DNA of 49,427 nt, taken from the NCBI GenBank assembly GCA_017511465.1, contig JAFWJU010000113.1, positions 1 to 49,427 on the forward strand. The letters are read 5' to 3'. Both the position numbers and the translations under genes were made by a program. Source of the stretch: Eggerthellaceae bacterium (GTDB lineage: Bacteria; Actinomycetota; Coriobacteriia; Coriobacteriales; Eggerthellaceae). Shown here in pieces: positions 26,171 through 34,826 of this stretch (positions within the stretch are counted from its first letter, which is position 1; every line of letters begins with the position of its first letter). The notes under the pieces were generated by a model that saw only the letters and a list, made by a program, of their open reading frames with translations, did not search any database and was not told the DNA's origin.

Positions 26171-26899
26171 TCAGGCAAGGCTTGCGACGATGGCGTCGAA
26201 AGCCGCTGCAGGGTCCTCTGCCTTCGTAATGGGGCGTCCGATGACAATGTGGGATGCGCCGTTTTCGAAAGCCTGCTGCGGAGTTGCTATGCGGCTTTGG
26301 TCACCGGCGTCAACGCCAACAGGACGGATGCCAGGAGTCACGACATACGCTTGAGGCCCAAGAATCTCTCTAAGCGCTGCAGCCTCTTGCGCCGATGCGA
26401 CGACTCCTGAAATCCCAGCTTCTTTTGCGACAGACGCAAGAAGGGCGACCTGCTCTGCAGGCGTCCGGTCGATGCCGATCTGCTTAAGGGCGTTATCGTC
26501 CATGCTCGTGAGAACTGTGATTCCAAGCGTTACGGCAGCATTCCCACCGCGCTCCTTCGCCGCAGCATTGACGCCTCGCTGTGCAGCTTCAAGCATACTT
26601 TGCCCACCAAGGGTGTGCATTGTGATCATGTCAGCGCCCGTCAATGCGGCAGATTTCGCAGCGCCTTCGATTTGGAATGGAATGTCATGAAGCTTAAGAT
26701 CCAGAAACACCTTGTAACCGCGTTGCTTGAACGCAGCCACGATGGACGGACCGCATGCGTAATACAGCGTCATGCCGACCTTAATCCACCGAGCGCGTCC
26801 GCGAAGCTTTTCGGCAAGGTCGATTGCCTCGTCACGACCGCAATCAAGAGCCACTATGATGCGCTCCTCAGCAGGGGTATTAGAGAATACGTTCGTCAT
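26171..26899 (-). CDS. pyrF: Orotidine 5'-phosphate decarboxylase
   Basis: Last step of UMP synthesis, decarboxylating OMP. The chosen ATG 26899 overlaps the pyrD stop as ATGA and gives 242 residues. The catalytic Asp-Lys-Asp motif DLKLHD lies at 67-72, and the phosphate-binding C-terminal motif includes VTPGIRP and IVIGRPI. It is the final gene of the pyr operon. Confidence 0.95.
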   Translation of the reverse strand: MTNVFSNTPAEERIIVALDCGRDEAIDLAEKLRGRARWIKVGMTLYYACGPSIVAAFKQRGYKVFLDLKLHDIPFQIEGAAKSAALTGADMITMHTLGGQSMLEAAQRGVNAAAKERGGNAAVTLGITVLTSMDDNALKQIGIDRTPAEQVALLASVAKEAGISGVVASAQEAAALREILGPQAYVVTPGIRPVGVDAGDQSRIATPQQAFENGASHIVIGRPITKAEDPAAAFDAIVASLA

Positions 26900-27831
26900 T
26901 GCAGTGCTCCTATCAGCTCGTTGACATCCTTCACGCCTTGTTGCTCGCAATACTCGATTATTCCGTTAATCACATCGACCGTCGCAGTAGGGTTGTTGAA
27001 ATTCGCCGTACCGACGGCGATGGCCGTAGCGCCGGCGAGCATGAACTCGATGGCGTCGATTCCATTGGCAATGCCGCCCATTCCGAGTAGCGGAACATCT
27101 ACGGCCTTGTGAACCTCCCAAACCATGCGCAGCGCAACGGGTTTTACAGCCGGGCCAGACAAGCCGCCAACAGCGCGAGCAAGCTGGGGCTTGCGACGGT
27201 ACGCGTCGATGGCCATGCCAAGTAGCGTGTTGATGAGCGAGATCGCATTTGCTCCTCCGTCCACGGCAGCGCGGGCAATCTCGGTGATATCGGTGACATT
27301 AGGCGTGAGCTTGACGATCATGGGCTTTGACGTGGCTTCACGGCACATCGATATAACTTCGCGCACACTGGCGGGGTCGGTTCCAATGGTCATGCCACCG
27401 GCATCCACATTCGGGCATGAGATGTTGATCTCGTACGCATCTACGAGGTCGGTTGCCTCGAGGGCGTTGATAACCTGAACGTACTCATCGAAGCTGTGGC
27501 CCGAAACGTTGACAATCGATGTGGCCCCGATATCCCTCAGCCACGTGAGGTCATGATCGATAAGATGCTTGACGCCGGGGTTCTGCAAGCCGATGGAATT
27601 CAACATGCCGGAAGGCGTCTCGGCTATACGGGGGCTGGCATTACCTTCCCAGCCTTTAAGGGAAACGCCCTTCGTGGTGACGGCGCCGAGGGTTTCAACA
27701 GCAACGAAATCCGAATACTCGCGCCCCGCGGCAAACGTGCCCGAGGCAACGGTGACGGGGTTTTTCATGTGCAAACCGCCGAGGTTGACGGCCAGTTTCA
27801 CGTCTGTGGTACTAGGCACGGCCGCGTTCAT
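26896..27831 (-). CDS. pyrD: Dihydroorotate dehydrogenase, NAD-type catalytic subunit (PyrD 1B)
   Basis: FMN enzyme oxidising dihydroorotate to orotate. The active-site base is Cys139 in NISCPNV, the mark of class 1 enzymes; the PyrK gene next to it indicates the heterotetrameric 1B type that passes electrons to NAD. The start is ATG 27831, sharing one base with the pyrK stop (TGATG); in-frame GTG codons just upstream are less likely. 311 residues. Confidence 0.95.
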   Translation of the reverse strand: MNAAVPSTTDVKLAVNLGGLHMKNPVTVASGTFAAGREYSDFVAVETLGAVTTKGVSLKGWEGNASPRIAETPSGMLNSIGLQNPGVKHLIDHDLTWLRDIGATSIVNVSGHSFDEYVQVINALEATDLVDAYEINISCPNVDAGGMTIGTDPASVREVISMCREATSKPMIVKLTPNVTDITEIARAAVDGGANAISLINTLLGMAIDAYRRKPQLARAVGGLSGPAVKPVALRMVWEVHKAVDVPLLGMGGIANGIDAIEFMLAGATAIAVGTANFNNPTATVDVINGIIEYCEQQGVKDVNELIGALQ

Positions 27832-28622
27832 CACCACACCACCTTATTCGCCTCGAAAATAGGGCCATCGATACAAGAGCGCTTCTTGCCGTCGACGGTG
27901 TCGACAACGCATGACAGGCATGCTCCGATGCCGCATGCCATGCGCTTCTCCATTGAGACCTGCGTGCGAACGCCTGCTTTTGCGCCCATATCTGCAACGA
28001 TGCGCATGAGAGGCTCGGGACCGCAGACAGCGAGGAAATCGTATGGAGCCCCATCTTCGATGCAGCCCTGAGAAAGCCGCTCCTCGACAAGGGACGTGCA
28101 GAAGCCTGGACTTCCGTAGGAGCCATCATCAGTGGCGCAACAAGGTTCACGTTCCATAAGGGCTTTATAGCGATCTCGCGCGACGAGCGCATCTTTGGTC
28201 TGCGCTCCCAAAATGACATCAAAGGGAGTACCGGCATGTTTAAGGGTTTCCGCGAGCATGAAAAGAGGAGCCGCGCCCACGCCGCCGCCGACGAGCAAGG
28301 CTCGCGTGCAATCTGTTGACCACGTATTCCCAATAGGCCCGATGAGCTCGATTTCACCGCTCTGCATCGACGGCATGAGACGCGTTACCGATCCGACTTC
28401 TTGATACAGGATATCGATCGTCCCGCTCTTTTCGTTGTGTCCATATACCGAAAAAGGGCGTCTGAGAATATGGGCTTCGAGATCGGGGAACTTTACATGA
28501 ACAAATTGCCCGGGTTGGATGGACTTCGCGATGATAGGCGATTCGATAACCATGAGGTGAAGACGCGGTCCCACGTTCTCGTTCGTGAGAATGCGCGCCT
28601 TCTCGTTGACAAGATGCGACAT
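27831..28622 (-). CDS. pyrK: Dihydroorotate dehydrogenase electron transfer subunit PyrK
   Basis: FAD/2Fe-2S partner of PyrD 1B, transferring electrons to NAD. The 263 residues show an FAD-binding barrel (RRPFSVYG, 54-61), the NAD-binding [13 protein letters not shown] segment (109-121) and four cluster cysteines (230, 235, 238, 250). ATG 28622 has a strong GGGAGG site 5 nt upstream. Translation into pyrD is coupled. Confidence 0.95.
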   Translation of the reverse strand: MSHLVNEKARILTNENVGPRLHLMVIESPIIAKSIQPGQFVHVKFPDLEAHILRRPFSVYGHNEKSGTIDILYQEVGSVTRLMPSMQSGEIELIGPIGNTWSTDCTRALLVGGGVGAAPLFMLAETLKHAGTPFDVILGAQTKDALVARDRYKALMEREPCCATDDGSYGSPGFCTSLVEERLSQGCIEDGAPYDFLAVCGPEPLMRIVADMGAKAGVRTQVSMEKRMACGIGACLSCVVDTVDGKKRSCIDGPIFEANKVVW

Positions 28623-28678
28623 GGTACCTCCCCCACGCGACCTGCGATAAGGAGATTGTACCAGACGCTCAGCTGGTG

Positions 28679-30343
28679 TTACGCCTTCTTGACGGGGTCG
28701 GTCTCTATGACGAACTTAACGGAGCCCGTTGTCCCGGGAGTGATGCCGCTGAAGTTCGTATAGGACTTCGCGGCGTCTGCCAATGCGTTGACCCTGTCGG
28801 CAGCGCCACCAAATTCGTCTTGAATGGCGTCGGCAATTTGAGAGACGCCTTCGTCATTGAATGTTCGCAAGCCGTCGGTGAGGGTTTTGGAGCCGTCAGC
28901 AGCCGCCTGAGTGCCTTCAGTAAGCGCGGGAGCAGCCTGATTCAGCTGGTCTGCATATCCTTCAAGTTCATTTGCTCCGATAGCAAGCTTCTCGACCGAT
29001 GAAGCAGCGTTTTCGATTTCGCTTGCCACGGCAGCTGCATTGGATTGCAGTTCTTCAACGCTGGACTTAAGGTCATCAATCGAGCTTGCAGCGCCCTCGA
29101 GCTGCGCGGCGACCTCGGAAACCGACGTCGACATCTGCGATCCCATTCCAAGGGCAGTCATGACCGATTCGTACTCCTCTGGCGAGAGCTTCCCTTCTCC
29201 GACAATCTCCGCCATATGCTCGGCCATGATGCCGGACGCTCCATCAAAAGCCTGCTGCGCTTCAGCTGCTTGAGCGAGCTCGCTTGAAGCCTCGAGTAAG
29301 GAACCCTTCATATCGTCAGCGGAATCGGCAATCTGCCCGATAGCATCGGATATCGCGTATTCGTAATCCGCGAGCTTCTTCAACCCTTCTTCCCCTGCAA
29401 GAACACTCAGGCTGTTGCCAATCGTTTCTGTTCCTTGTTTGATAGCGGAAGTGCCGTCTTCGAGGCCATTAAGGCTTTCGGCAAGAGTATCAAGGCCTTT
29501 TGAGAGGCCGTCTGAGCCTTCAATGAGCTGATTCATGGCATCTGTAAGCGCGCTTGTGTCAATGTTCAAATCGAGACCAAGGCTATCGGCGTCAACATCA
29601 GACAATAATCCCGCAGTCACAACGGTCATAGTCGACTTCAGCTCGAAGTCTGTGACGTCTGCGGTAATTGAGAACGACTCTGGGATACTGGCGTTCTCGC
29701 TAATGTCTCCAAGGCTTTCCTTGAGTCCCGGAATGGCGTAACCAGCGACGATCATGTCGTCGCCGTCGTTAATGACCTTGCAGTTTTCCACTGAGACGTT
29801 CTTGAAATCGTCGCCGTCGAGCATTATGGCCGATATGCATGTAAATGGCGTATACACGGTTTGACAGGTTCCGTTGATGTCAGCTGACGATGACGTGTGG
29901 TTCTCGAATTCGTAGCGGATTGTCACGCGCCCTGATTTCCCCGCAAGCTGTTCGGGTGTCACCGTCTTTCCGTCGAGAGAGTACGTGACGTTGAGGGTTA
30001 TGGGAGCTTTCTCATTGGTTTTGCCGGTATACGACACGTTCTTGCCGTCAGCTGCCCATACGATGGCATCGTCCGTTCTGGTAAACGCAACATCGTCCTT
30101 GCTCTTGATGTCCGAAAGATTCGAAGAATCGCGAAGTTCCGATGCGGCGGAATCGTTTTTAAGGGTGACGGAAACTTCGGCATCCTTAATCGATCCCGTG
30201 GCATCAGTGTAGACATACACCGTTTCGTCTTTCGCTGTTGGCGTTTGCGATTCAGCGGCTCTTGCATTTAAAGGAGCAATGGCTAGGATACATACGACGA
30301 CAACCGCAGAAGCGACCCCTACGTGCTTAAGAAATCTTTGCAT
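28679..30343 (-). CDS. Secreted helical protein with YhgE-like heptads, inside the pyr operon
   Basis: A 554-residue protein with a Sec signal peptide (about 1-30, cleavage likely after ARA), a beta-rich part (about 38-250) and then long stretches of heptad-type repeats (L..GLDTLAESLNGLEDGT, GLRTF) similar to the extracellular region of YhgE/Pip-type proteins, but with no membrane segments besides the signal. There is no LPXTG or lipobox, so it should be released or held by another partner. It lies 27 nt after pyrC and 56 nt before pyrK on the same strand. Function is not recognised; I see no link to pyrimidine synthesis in its sequence. Confidence 0.75.
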   Translation of the reverse strand: MQRFLKHVGVASAVVVVCILAIAPLNARAAESQTPTAKDETVYVYTDATGSIKDAEVSVTLKNDSAASELRDSSNLSDIKSKDDVAFTRTDDAIVWAADGKNVSYTGKTNEKAPITLNVTYSLDGKTVTPEQLAGKSGRVTIRYEFENHTSSSADINGTCQTVYTPFTCISAIMLDGDDFKNVSVENCKVINDGDDMIVAGYAIPGLKESLGDISENASIPESFSITADVTDFELKSTMTVVTAGLLSDVDADSLGLDLNIDTSALTDAMNQLIEGSDGLSKGLDTLAESLNGLEDGTSAIKQGTETIGNSLSVLAGEEGLKKLADYEYAISDAIGQIADSADDMKGSLLEASSELAQAAEAQQAFDGASGIMAEHMAEIVGEGKLSPEEYESVMTALGMGSQMSTSVSEVAAQLEGAASSIDDLKSSVEELQSNAAAVASEIENAASSVEKLAIGANELEGYADQLNQAAPALTEGTQAAADGSKTLTDGLRTFNDEGVSQIADAIQDEFGGAADRVNALADAAKSYTNFSGITPGTTGSVKFVIETDPVKKA

Positions 30344-30370
30344 TGAACTGGTCTTTTCTCAACTCTAATC

Positions 30371-31678
30371 TTACAAGTGGATAGGTTCGTCGGTTATTGT
30401 GCCGTTTTCCATGGTTGCATAACCGCCAACATACACATCGGTAGCGCGACCAGTGAGCTTCCATCCGAGAAAACCGCTGTTCTTTGCCTTTGACTCGAAG
30501 CATTCGGGCGTGACAGTCCATTCCTCGCTCGGGTCTATGACGGTGAGGTCGGCCCTGCAGCCGGGCTCGATTGCCACGCGGTCGATTCCGATTACCTTGC
30601 GGGGATTGACGCTCATGAGCTCAACCATCCGCTGCCATGAGATCTCGCCCGTATTGACCAGGTTTCCAACGATGAGGCCAACGGATGTCTCTATACCGGT
30701 CATGCCGAATGGGGCGAGCTCGAACTCCCGTGCTTTTTCGTGGTCAGCATGCGGCGCATGGTCGGTGACTATGCAGTCGACCGTTCCGTCGATGACGCCT
30801 TCGATAACGGCCCGAGCATCTGCAGCGGTTCGCAAGGGCGGATTGACTTTGAAATTGGTGTTGTAGTCGTCGCCGATGCACTCTTCGGTGAGGAACATAT
30901 GGTGCGGCGTCACCTCGCACGTGACGTTTACGCCATCAGCCTTCCCCCGCCGCACCAAATCGAGTCCATGTGCCGATGATAGGTGCTGAATATGGATATG
31001 GCCTCCGGTTAAAGCTGCAATCTCGATATCGCGCGCGATTTGGATCTCCTCGCCCGCGCAGGGCCAACCCAAAAGCCCTAGCCGCGTTGAAACGGCTCCT
31101 TCGTTCATTTGTCCTTTGCCGACAAGCGATTCGTCTTGGCAATGACTGCTAACCGCCTTACCAAATTGAACTGCGTAATCCATGACACGGCGCATCATGC
31201 CGGCTGACTGCACACCTCGCCCATCGTCGGTGAACATGACAGCCCCATGAGCGACCATGTCACCCATTTCGGAGAGCACTTCACCCTTCTCGCCGGCTGT
31301 GCACGCGCCGGAGACGTGAACGCGGCACTTCCCCACTTCAGCGGCTTTGGATGTGATGTACTCGACGACCGATCCCGTGTCGATGATGGGATTCGTGTTG
31401 GGCATGCAGCATACGTCAGTGAAGCCGCCATGCGCGGCTGCGCGCGTGCCAGACTCAATGTCTTCCTTGTATTCCTGGCCTGGATCGCGAAGGTGGACGT
31501 GAATGTCGACGAGTCCGGGGACAATGACTTTACCTGACAGGTCGCGTTCTACGCCTTTTGCCATCCCAAGATTATGTCCGACTTCTACGATGATGCCATC
31601 GCGTATGAGAATCTCGCACACCTCGTCGAGGTCAACCTGAGGGTCGATTACACGTGCGTTTTTAAGAAGCAAAGCCAT
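30371..31678 (-). CDS. pyrC: Dihydroorotase
   Basis: Zinc amidohydrolase that cyclises carbamoyl-aspartate to dihydroorotate. The 435-residue class I enzyme has the metal-binding HVHLR (60-64), further metal-site segments IQHLSSAH and DHAPH, and substrate residues near PNTNP. A strong GGAGGAGG site precedes ATG 31678, and its start overlaps the end of pyrB by 17 nt, so the two are co-transcribed. Confidence 0.96.
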   Translation of the reverse strand: MALLLKNARVIDPQVDLDEVCEILIRDGIIVEVGHNLGMAKGVERDLSGKVIVPGLVDIHVHLRDPGQEYKEDIESGTRAAAHGGFTDVCCMPNTNPIIDTGSVVEYITSKAAEVGKCRVHVSGACTAGEKGEVLSEMGDMVAHGAVMFTDDGRGVQSAGMMRRVMDYAVQFGKAVSSHCQDESLVGKGQMNEGAVSTRLGLLGWPCAGEEIQIARDIEIAALTGGHIHIQHLSSAHGLDLVRRGKADGVNVTCEVTPHHMFLTEECIGDDYNTNFKVNPPLRTAADARAVIEGVIDGTVDCIVTDHAPHADHEKAREFELAPFGMTGIETSVGLIVGNLVNTGEISWQRMVELMSVNPRKVIGIDRVAIEPGCRADLTVIDPSEEWTVTPECFESKAKNSGFLGWKLTGRATDVYVGGYATMENGTITDEPIHL

Positions 31679-32606
31679 CGTTGCCTCCTCCTAACAGTAA
31701 GTACAGTGCAGCCATGCGCACGAGCACGCCGGCATAAACCTGGTCGAGAATGACCGAGCGCGATGGATGGTCGGCCATGAAGGCGTCGAGTTCGACGCCT
31801 CTGTTGATGGGCCCCGGATGGCACACGATGGCATCGGGGCGCATGAGCTTGTCGCGTTGTTCGTTGAGCCCGAAAAGCATCGAGTACTCGCGAAGTGACG
31901 GGAACGGCGCGCCTTCGAGGCGTTCTTGCTGAATTCGCAACATGTACACCACGTCGAGTTCAGGAAGCGCTGCATCGAGGTCGCTCGTAGCCATATCAGC
32001 GCCAAGAGCCGCAGGTACGGGCGGCATGAGCGTCTGCGGTGCGATGAGCGTTACGTGAGCGCCCATGGTTTTGAGAGCGGGAACGAGCGATCCGCATACT
32101 CGGGAGTGGCCGATATCGCCCACGATGCCCACACGCAGGCCTTCGAAGGATCCCTTTTGCTCGCGTATGGTGTAAAGGTCCAAGAGGGCTTGTGTGGGAT
32201 GCTGGTGTTTGCCGTCACCGGCATCGATGACCGAGACGCCTGACTTGTCCGCGATTTTGCGAGGCACGCCCGCATGCTTATCGCGCACGACGATCATGTC
32301 GATCTTATATGCGCACAGAGTTTCGACTGTATCGTCAAGGCTTTCGCCCTTCACGGTAGAAGTCGAGCTACCTCCGAAGTTCAGCGTGTCGCAGCTAAGG
32401 CGCTTTTCGGCGATTTCGAAAGAAGAGCGCGTGCGCGTCGAGGGCTCGTTGAACATGTTGACGACCGTGTAGCCCTTAAGAACGGGAACTTTCTTGATGC
32501 GACGCTCGTTGATGGCCTTGAAATTGTCGGCAGTATCGAGAAGCATGGTTATGTCCTCGGCACTGTATTCGCGAATGTCGATGAGGTGCTTGTGGTTGAA
32601 CGCCAT
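31662..32606 (-). CDS. pyrB: Aspartate carbamoyltransferase catalytic subunit
   Basis: Commits carbamoyl phosphate and aspartate to pyrimidine synthesis. The 314 residues contain the carbamoyl-phosphate loop STRTR (56-60), HPTQ in GDGKHQHPTQ and the aspartate-binding PGPINRGVE near residue 265. No regulatory chain pyrI is present; regulation probably comes through PyrR instead. It begins 2 nt after the pyrR stop. Confidence 0.96.
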   Translation of the reverse strand: MAFNHKHLIDIREYSAEDITMLLDTADNFKAINERRIKKVPVLKGYTVVNMFNEPSTRTRSSFEIAEKRLSCDTLNFGGSSTSTVKGESLDDTVETLCAYKIDMIVVRDKHAGVPRKIADKSGVSVIDAGDGKHQHPTQALLDLYTIREQKGSFEGLRVGIVGDIGHSRVCGSLVPALKTMGAHVTLIAPQTLMPPVPAALGADMATSDLDAALPELDVVYMLRIQQERLEGAPFPSLREYSMLFGLNEQRDKLMRPDAIVCHPGPINRGVELDAFMADHPSRSVILDQVYAGVLVRMAALYLLLGGGNDGFAS

Positions 32607-32608
32607 GG

Positions 32609-33205
32609 CTACTCACCGCCCAACGGCGCGCTGCCTGCCCGTTTCCCAGGCTCGACTTGCAAGATTTCGACTTCTGACTTTCCGTCGGTTTCCTCGAGGA
32701 ACAGCCTTACGTTCTCGTTAGCGGCCGAAGGAACGTTCTTCCCGACGAAATCGGCACGAATGGGAAGCTGCCTGTGACCGCGGTCTATGAGAACGGCGAG
32801 TTGCACCGATTCCGGGCGGCCGATGTCCATGAGGGCGTCGAGCGCCGCCCTTATGGTGCGTCCGGTATACAGGACATCGTCGACAAGCACGATGTCCATG
32901 CCGTCGATGTCGAACAGGATATCGGTTGCATGGACCTCAGGGGAAACATAGCTTGCGAAGTCATCACGGTAGAAGCTAATGTCGAGCCGTCCCAGGGGCA
33001 CGCGAACTCCCTCGATCTCCTCGATCTTCTCGACGAGGCGTTTCGCCAAGAGGTCACCGCGTGTGACGATGCCCACAATGGCAATGTTTTCGGCGCCCTT
33101 GTTCTTCTCGAGGATTTCGTGAGCTATGCGCGTGAGCGACCGCTCTATGCCGTCTGCATCCATGACTATCGTCTTGACGCGCGGCTTGTTCGATGTATCT
33201 GACAT
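32609..33205 (-). CDS. pyrR: Pyrimidine operon regulator / uracil phosphoribosyltransferase PyrR
   Basis: UMP/UTP-sensing RNA-binding protein that represses pyr genes and often has UPRT activity. ATG 33205 with GGGAG just upstream gives 198 residues. The PRPP-binding motif DIVLVDDVLYTGRT spans about 104-117. It is the first gene of the operon, and the mRNA begins with a hairpin matching the PyrR target, so it should control itself and all downstream genes. Confidence 0.95.
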   Translation of the reverse strand: MSDTSNKPRVKTIVMDADGIERSLTRIAHEILEKNKGAENIAIVGIVTRGDLLAKRLVEKIEEIEGVRVPLGRLDISFYRDDFASYVSPEVHATDILFDIDGMDIVLVDDVLYTGRTIRAALDALMDIGRPESVQLAVLIDRGHRQLPIRADFVGKNVPSAANENVRLFLEETDGKSEVEILQVEPGKRAGSAPLGGE

Positions 33206-33266
33206 ACACTCTCCCATCTGCGCTTTAGCGCCGTGTATGTACAGATTGACCTGCTGCGTTTATGGT

Positions 33267-33299
33267 TCCTTGCCGGTCTCTCTGTACCGTCTTAAAGGA
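33267..33299 (-). promoter_or_regulatory. PyrR-binding RNA hairpin in the pyr leader
   Basis: On the minus strand a lower stem TCCTT/AAGGA encloses an upper stem CGGT/ACCG with loop ACAGAGAG, close to the known PyrR target (ARUCCNGNGAGGYU within a stem ending GGCAAGGA). Stem changes are compensatory. No terminator hairpin with a T-run follows before pyrR, so control may act on translation initiation, as described for mycobacteria. Confidence 0.75.
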
Positions 33300-33307
33300 C
33301 TGAATGC

Positions 33308-33313
33308 ATGATA
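33308..33313 (-). promoter_or_regulatory. -10 element of the pyr operon
   Basis: TATCAT on the minus strand; transcription would start near 33301, placing the PyrR hairpin at the extreme 5' end of the mRNA. The -35 region is not consensus. Confidence 0.45.
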
Positions 33314-33328
33314 CCCCATTCGCTCGCG

Positions 33329-33334
33329 TATAAT
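33329..33334 (+). promoter_or_regulatory. Consensus -10 (TATAAT) 6 nt before the barnase ATG
   Basis: A perfect TATAAT ends exactly 6 nt before ATG 33341, and there is no Shine-Dalgarno, implying a leaderless mRNA. The -35 region is weak. It is divergent from and close to the pyr promoter. Confidence 0.65.
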
Positions 33335-33340
33335 CGTCGC

Positions 33341-33916
33341 ATGAAGAAGTTTGCATCCATTCTTTCCGCCCTTGCCATCGCGGCGCTGCTTGCGATCTCG
33401 CTTTCCGCGTGCATTGGCAACACTAACTCGCCTTCTGTAGAAAGCTCTTCATCGGATGCTTCGACATCTTCTGCGACGGAGTCATCGAGCTCTGCGGTTT
33501 CCCCTACCCCGGAAGATGACTCGTACGCCGAAAACCATCTCGTACGCGAGCCATATACGCCGCCGAATATCTCCGTTGAAAAGAATGGCGAGTATACCGA
33601 TAAGGACCATGTCGCCCTGTACATTCACACATACGGCAAGGTGCCATCGAATTACGTGACGAAGACGAAAGCCCGAAAAGCAGGCTGGGTGAATACCGAT
33701 GGCAATCTTTGGGAGGTTCTACCCGGCAAGAGCATCGGTGGCGGCGGATTCGCAAACGACGACTACACTATGCCCGAAGCTCCCGATCGGGAATGGTTTG
33801 AATGCGACATCGATTACGATGGCGGTTTCAGAAACGCGAAGCGCCTCGTGTATTCGAACGACGGTCTCATCTATTACACCGACGATCACTACAAAACGTT
33901 CCAGCGCTTGTATTAG
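33341..33916 (+). CDS. Barnase-family ribonuclease made as a lipoprotein
   Basis: A 191-residue protein. A signal peptide ends in the lipobox LSAC (lipidated Cys24), a Ser/Thr/Glu-rich linker covers about 25-65, and a barnase-like guanyl-preferring ribonuclease domain covers about 82-191. By alignment from memory with Bacillus barnase, the substrate Lys (Lys108 in NYVTKTKA), catalytic Glu (Glu154 in ECDIDY), both active-site arginines (Arg164, Arg168 in GFRNAKR) and catalytic His (His183 in DDHYKTF) are all present, so it should be active. The upstream in-frame ATG at 33308 is rejected, since it would bury the signal peptide. The barstar gene follows after 9 nt. Role could be nutrition, competition or envelope defence; not shown. 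Confidence 0.9.
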   Translation: MKKFASILSALAIAALLAISLSACIGNTNSPSVESSSSDASTSSATESSSSAVSPTPEDDSYAENHLVREPYTPPNISVEKNGEYTDKDHVALYIHTYGKVPSNYVTKTKARKAGWVNTDGNLWEVLPGKSIGGGGFANDDYTMPEAPDREWFECDIDYDGGFRNAKRLVYSNDGLIYYTDDHYKTFQRLY

Positions 33917-33925
33917 GAGGCGAGA

Positions 33926-34213
33926 ATGGAAGACGTAAGGGAAGTCCGCATCATCGGTCCACGCTGCACGTCGCAGGAAGCTCTCCATGCTTTCGTCGCC
34001 AAGAAGCTCGGGTTTCCCGATTACTATGGCGGCAACCTCGCCGCCCTCGCCGACTGCCTTTCCGAAATGGGAGTCCCCACGCGCATTACGATTGCAATCA
34101 ACGATTATGAAGTCGAACCTGGAATGCAGGCGTACCTCTTGCGGTTCGTCCAAGTTTGCGCACGCGAGGCTTTTGTAAATGAGAACATCACGCTCGTGAT
34201 AGAGCACCCGTGA
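33926..34213 (+). CDS. Barstar-family ribonuclease inhibitor
   Basis: A 95-residue cytoplasmic inhibitor expected to neutralise any barnase-like enzyme before export. The family core YYGxNLxALxDCL lies at 33-45: Tyr33/34, Asp43 (barstar Asp39) and Cys44 are kept, but the positions of barstar Asp35 and Trp38 are alanines (Ala39, Ala42). Asp35 is an important contact in the Bacillus pair, so this partner set has diverged. GGAGG precedes ATG 33926. Same transcript as the RNase, followed by a strong terminator. Confidence 0.9.
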   Translation: MEDVREVRIIGPRCTSQEALHAFVAKKLGFPDYYGGNLAALADCLSEMGVPTRITIAINDYEVEPGMQAYLLRFVQVCAREAFVNENITLVIEHP

Positions 34214-34218
34214 TAAGA

Positions 34219-34249
34219 AGGCACCACCTAAAAGGTGGTGCCTCGTTTT
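34219..34249. terminator. Terminator between barstar and the oxidoreductase cluster
   Basis: Perfect 11-bp stem (34219-34229 with 34233-34243), AAA loop and a T4 run on the plus strand; the minus strand also reads out into TTCTTAT, so it can serve both convergent units. Confidence 0.85.
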
Positions 34250-34292
34250 CTGCAATGTACCTTTTCGTACCTGGCTTTATGAGAAGGGCTGG

Positions 34293-34826
34293 TTAAGCGT
34301 CATAGCCCAGTTTAAGCGCCTGCAGGTTCTTCTCGATGAGCGCAGCTTTGCGGGGCGGAACAGCCTTGCGAATAGCTGCTTCAATGGTCTCGTACGAGCA
34401 GAACGACGTCTCCTTGAGCAGCTTGCCCACGAGGACGATGTTGGCAAGGCCCTTCAGCTCGGCATCCTCTGCCATGTTCGTGGCCTCAAGCGCGAACACT
34501 TCCACATCGGTACGCTCGGGAAGCCTGTTTACGAGCGATGTGTCGACGAATATGCGCCCACCTGGCGTCACGTCGTTTTCGAACTTGATAAGCGACGGCT
34601 GGTTCATGGCGATGAGGTTGTTCGGGTCCATGATAAGCGGGCTGCCGATGGGCTCATCTGAAAGCGTTACCGAGCAGTTTGCCGTGCCGCCACGCATTTC
34701 GGGTCCATACGAAGGCAGCCACGAAACCTCGCGGTCCTCAATAAGGCCCGCGTATGCGACGACCTTGCCGGCGAAGAGCAGACCTTGCCCGCCAAATCCT
34801 GCGAATACGATGCGCATCTCTTCCAT
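34293..34826 (-). CDS. 2-oxoacid:ferredoxin oxidoreductase, gamma subunit
   Basis: Gamma chain of a ferredoxin-dependent 2-oxoacid oxidoreductase (VOR/KOR type), which oxidatively decarboxylates a 2-oxoacid to its acyl-CoA while reducing ferredoxin. The 177 residues begin with the family signature FAGFGGQG and include SYGPEMRGGTANC. Its ATG shares one base with the beta stop (TAATG). Last gene of the four-gene cluster. The exact substrate (2-oxoisovalerate, 2-oxoglutarate or other) cannot be fixed from this chain. Confidence 0.92.
   Translation of the reverse strand: MEEMRIVFAGFGGQGLLFAGKVVAYAGLIEDREVSWLPSYGPEMRGGTANCSVTLSDEPIGSPLIMDPNNLIAMNQPSLIKFENDVTPGGRIFVDTSLVNRLPERTDVEVFALEATNMAEDAELKGLANIVLVGKLLKETSFCSYETIEAAIRKAVPPRKAALIEKNLQALKLGYDA

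Noticed and set aside
25981..26229. 82-codon plus-strand frame in the mihF-pyrF gap
   Set aside because: Starts with TTG, has no ribosome-binding site, runs antisense into pyrF and has an unlikely composition (Arg/Ser/Thr/Cys-rich).
33308..33340. ATG 33308 as start of the barnase-like protein
   Set aside because: It would place 11 polar residues before the signal peptide and start upstream of the consensus -10 at 33329.
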